A stretch of DNA of 64,000 nucleotides. It comes from Lateolabrax maculatus. Its lineage: Eukaryota > Chordata > Actinopteri > Acropomatiformes > Lateolabracidae. Position 1 is the first letter of the stretch, and every line of letters begins with the position of its first letter. Where the stretch lies: NCBI GenBank assembly GCA_031216445.1, contig CM062218.1:3522001-3586000 (forward strand). The letters are read 5' to 3'. The notes below the pieces were generated by a model. That model worked only from the letters and a program-made list of their open reading frames with translations, did no database searches and was not told the DNA's origin. Positions 61,549 through 64,000 of the stretch are shown here, one piece after another. A program made the translations under genes and the position numbers.

Positions 61549-62341
61549 CGGGGAAATTGAGAGAGAGGGCGAAGGAAATGTAAAGGCGGAGGGAGGGCCG
61601 GACAGAAAGGGTTGAAGAAGGAGAGGGAGAAGGACGCAGGATCAGACGAAGGCAGAGGCGGAGAGAGTGAAAGATGGAGAAGTAGGACAAGTGCGGTCAG
61701 ACGTCGACAGCGATGCAGCTAAAACTCGACCCAGAACTGAGGGAGGAGGAATGAGAGGCGAGGATGTCTGTCGCACATGTAAGGATGAATCCTCTGTGGC
61801 TGTGGACTTTATCACATGCTTTTTGCAGTAATTCTTGTTCCAGATTTTAGGCCCCAGTGGGTCCAAATACTGGACACTACTATTGTCTTCTTGTCTTTTT
61901 CTTGTCTTTTTTTTTTTTTTTAGGTATTACACCCTTTTTTAACTTTTCAACGGAACAACTCTTTATTAAACGGGGTCCAGTAGCCTGTGCAGTAGCAGTA
62001 CCTAAAGTGAAGTGTAAACCAGAAGAGTTTAGGCCTCTAGGCGTGATCACAGCCTCTTTAGGAGGTGAAAAGGGTTTTTGTCAGGAAAATCAAGCATACT
62101 ATTTATGTCTGAAAAAGATAATATAGAATGCACATGTTTTTAATACAGGTATTAAACAGGACTAGCAAACTTTATTGCAAACTTTAATCTATTACTGGAA
62201 AAAAAGTTTCAACCATCATGTCTTAATGGCATTCATGGCAGAAAGTATTTACTTCCATGTTCCTCAGGGTAAATGAAAAAGAGCAAAGTCAAATGTTTTC
62301 CAGTTTACTGACTAGTAGAATATAAACACATAACTTGTATA

Positions 62342-62632
62342 TCAGGATTCAGATAACTTTTCACTTTTTAAACTATGTGGATTTTCTGGATCTGTGATTT
62401 CAGTGTAAACTTTGTTCTGAACAGAGGCTTTAACTGTAAGGAAAGGACTCTCTGAATCGCTGCCATCCTTTGTGGCCATGCTGCTCTGCACCTCAATGGT
62501 GGGCACACAGCACATGGGGTTCCCATGAATAGGCCAGGCCTCACCAAAGACCACATCATTTGGATAAAGACGGGCTCCCACAGACAGAGAAAACACCTCA
62601 CGGAGCGAATCAGATAAAGATAAAATGTTGCG
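62342..62632 (-). other. Coding-like open frame of unknown origin
   Basis: A minus-strand frame open for about 95 codons reads like a protein: NILSLSDSLREVFSLSVGAR, then YPNDVVFGEAWPIHGNP, and ends KSEKLSES. There is an in-frame stop upstream and no clear ATG or splice acceptor at its start. It could be a fragment of a processed gene, a mobile element or an isolated exon; I do not recognise the family. Confidence 0.3.
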
Positions 62633-64000
62633 TACGGCAAATCAGATTAGGGCGAGTCAGAGCTTTACTTTTTCATTTTCAGGTTTTTTCTCCCCCTCCA
62701 CCCTCCTGCCTCCAGCTCAGTTAAATTTACTACCACTGCTGCTCATGCGTCTCATAATAACGCGCTCTACTGCTGCGCTGAGTTATCATCTCAGGCTTTT
62801 GTCTTCTTTGATCCGTGTGACCGTTGGGGGACCCACTTCTTCTTTTGTACAGGGTCACATCGCCGGCTCCCTTTGGACGGGCCTGCCCCCGGGTGGTGAC
62901 CCCTTCGTTCATCATGGTGTCACCAACACAGAGGACAAGCATGAGTTAGAGCTTTCTCCCTCTCTCTTTTCTCTTTCTCTTCTTTTCTCCACGCCTTCCC
63001 GCTCATTCCTCTGTTCCAGTCTGACCATCTTTTCCTTCTTTTCCATCCATACGCGCTGACCTGAGGCAAGCTGGGGGTCAAACGCCATTATGATACTGAG
63101 CTTCAGCAAATGGAGGAAGTGATATTTGGATGGAATCGCACCATTCACTCACTGATGTTAGTGAATGGAAGCTGAATTGACTTCAGCTACCTTAAATCAA
63201 TAGCAAGTGTGAACATACCGATGTCCAAGAGAAGGATGGAGGTCCGGAGCTGATTGTCCAAACGCAATTCTTGCGTCTGCCTTTGTGAAACCAGGAGTTG
63301 TGGATGGACATCACGCCCCTGACCTCTGAAAATCAGCGAGGGACAGACCACCATGGACGGGATAAAACTCAGTGGCTTTGTGGGTGGATGAGCGAGAGAC
63401 ACTGAAAGACAAACAGAGAGAGGGAGATATTGAATGAGGGGGAGTGTGTGTTTATGTAAATGTTAAGCCTGTCAGAACCTCTCTTGACATTTTTGCAGGT
63501 CAGATCAACTTTTTTCCAAACAGAATCCGAATAGTTTCAAGTTGGGTCTGTAAAAGCTTTTACTTGTAAAATGAACAGTGATTTCTGCTCTTTAGGTCAA
63601 CTCAGATGTGTAGTGAAAGGCTTAGGTAAAAATGTATTTTACACGCCAGTCATGGTTTATAAGACAGGCTGGTGAGTAATTAATATCACTGTTGGTTTGA
63701 AAAGTAATGGCACCAAACAAAGACAGCAGGTGGACAGCAGCCAAATGGGAAGCAAAGAGGAAGTCAATTAATTTATTTGGCAGTTCAAACAACCCAACTT
63801 GGTCTCTGTCACGTTCTGAAACAGAACCCATATATACACAAATTTATTTTTTTCCAAAATGCCAAAGATACTATAAACTTTCTCTTTCACACTGATGTGA
63901 AAATGTGAGTTTCAACAGGTTTTGAAATTGACTTAATCCTTAAATATCCAAGTTAGCTTTCAGGAGGAACAAATACCCAACTGCCAATGCCCTTTATTGT

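Larger units (their letters stand above)
52501..64000. other. Gene-free, partly GC-rich flank with possible conserved non-coding blocks
   Basis: No exon with both splice signals and recognisable protein content was found. Several complex, non-repetitive, motif-dense blocks (about 53190-53370, 54290-54720, 56120-56340, 57600-57880, 59400-59660, 60430-60520, 62790-62950) have the look of vertebrate conserved non-coding elements. This is judged by eye only, with no alignment. CT-rich low-complexity stretches and microsatellites lie between them. Confidence 0.35.

Noticed and set aside
1..64000. CRISPR arrays, tRNA or rRNA genes, prokaryotic operons
   Set aside because: None seen. The only tRNA-like sequences are the decayed SINE heads in loci E and G.

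Overview
This is vertebrate genomic DNA, very probably from a spiny-rayed teleost fish. It has intron-split genes with GT/AG junctions, teleost-type MHC class I exons, and fish-type repeats (L2-like LINE tails, a tRNA-derived SINE, hAT and Tigger/pogo DNA elements, long CA/GA microsatellites). No prokaryotic features are present.

The left three quarters (about 0.6-48.1 kb) is an array of MHC class I heavy-chain genes of the teleost U type. I name the loci A to G in map order. A (609-5272) and B (6896-11013) lie on the minus strand. C (15055-19513), D (22175-28519), E (32431-36364), F (38713-41969) and G (44353-48114) lie on the plus strand. A truncated class I pseudogene sits at 30.0-31.1 kb, and two promoter/exon-1 relics sit near 21.2-21.7 kb and 43.7 kb. 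The usual layout is signal peptide, alpha1, alpha2, alpha3, connecting/TM, an 18-bp tail exon and a last tail exon. All internal junctions are phase 1. A, C, D, E and F have complete open frames of about 355 residues. B is open but has a 27-bp deletion in alpha1 and no GT at the exon 4 donor. G has a 1-bp insertion in alpha2.

The array grew by recent segmental duplication. Loci A and C, with their flanks, form an inverted repeat (about 1-5650 against 14740-20150) and share a LINE fragment in intron 3. E and G share a SINE in intron 2. The alpha3 exon is almost identical in every locus, even in F and B whose surroundings differ, while alpha1 and alpha2 diverge strongly. This pattern suggests exon-scale homogenisation. 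The groove anchor residues are poorly conserved, and five of seven loci have lost one partner of the alpha2 disulfide, so these look like nonclassical class I genes. Such heavy chains would normally enter the ER, pair with beta2-microglobulin and act at the cell surface. Gene D carries a different membrane/tail cassette.

The right quarter (48.1-64.0 kb) holds no recognisable protein gene. It starts with a decayed LINE, followed by AT-rich sequence. From about 52.5 kb it becomes more GC-rich, with complex unique blocks that could be conserved non-coding elements of a neighbouring gene; that last point is inference.
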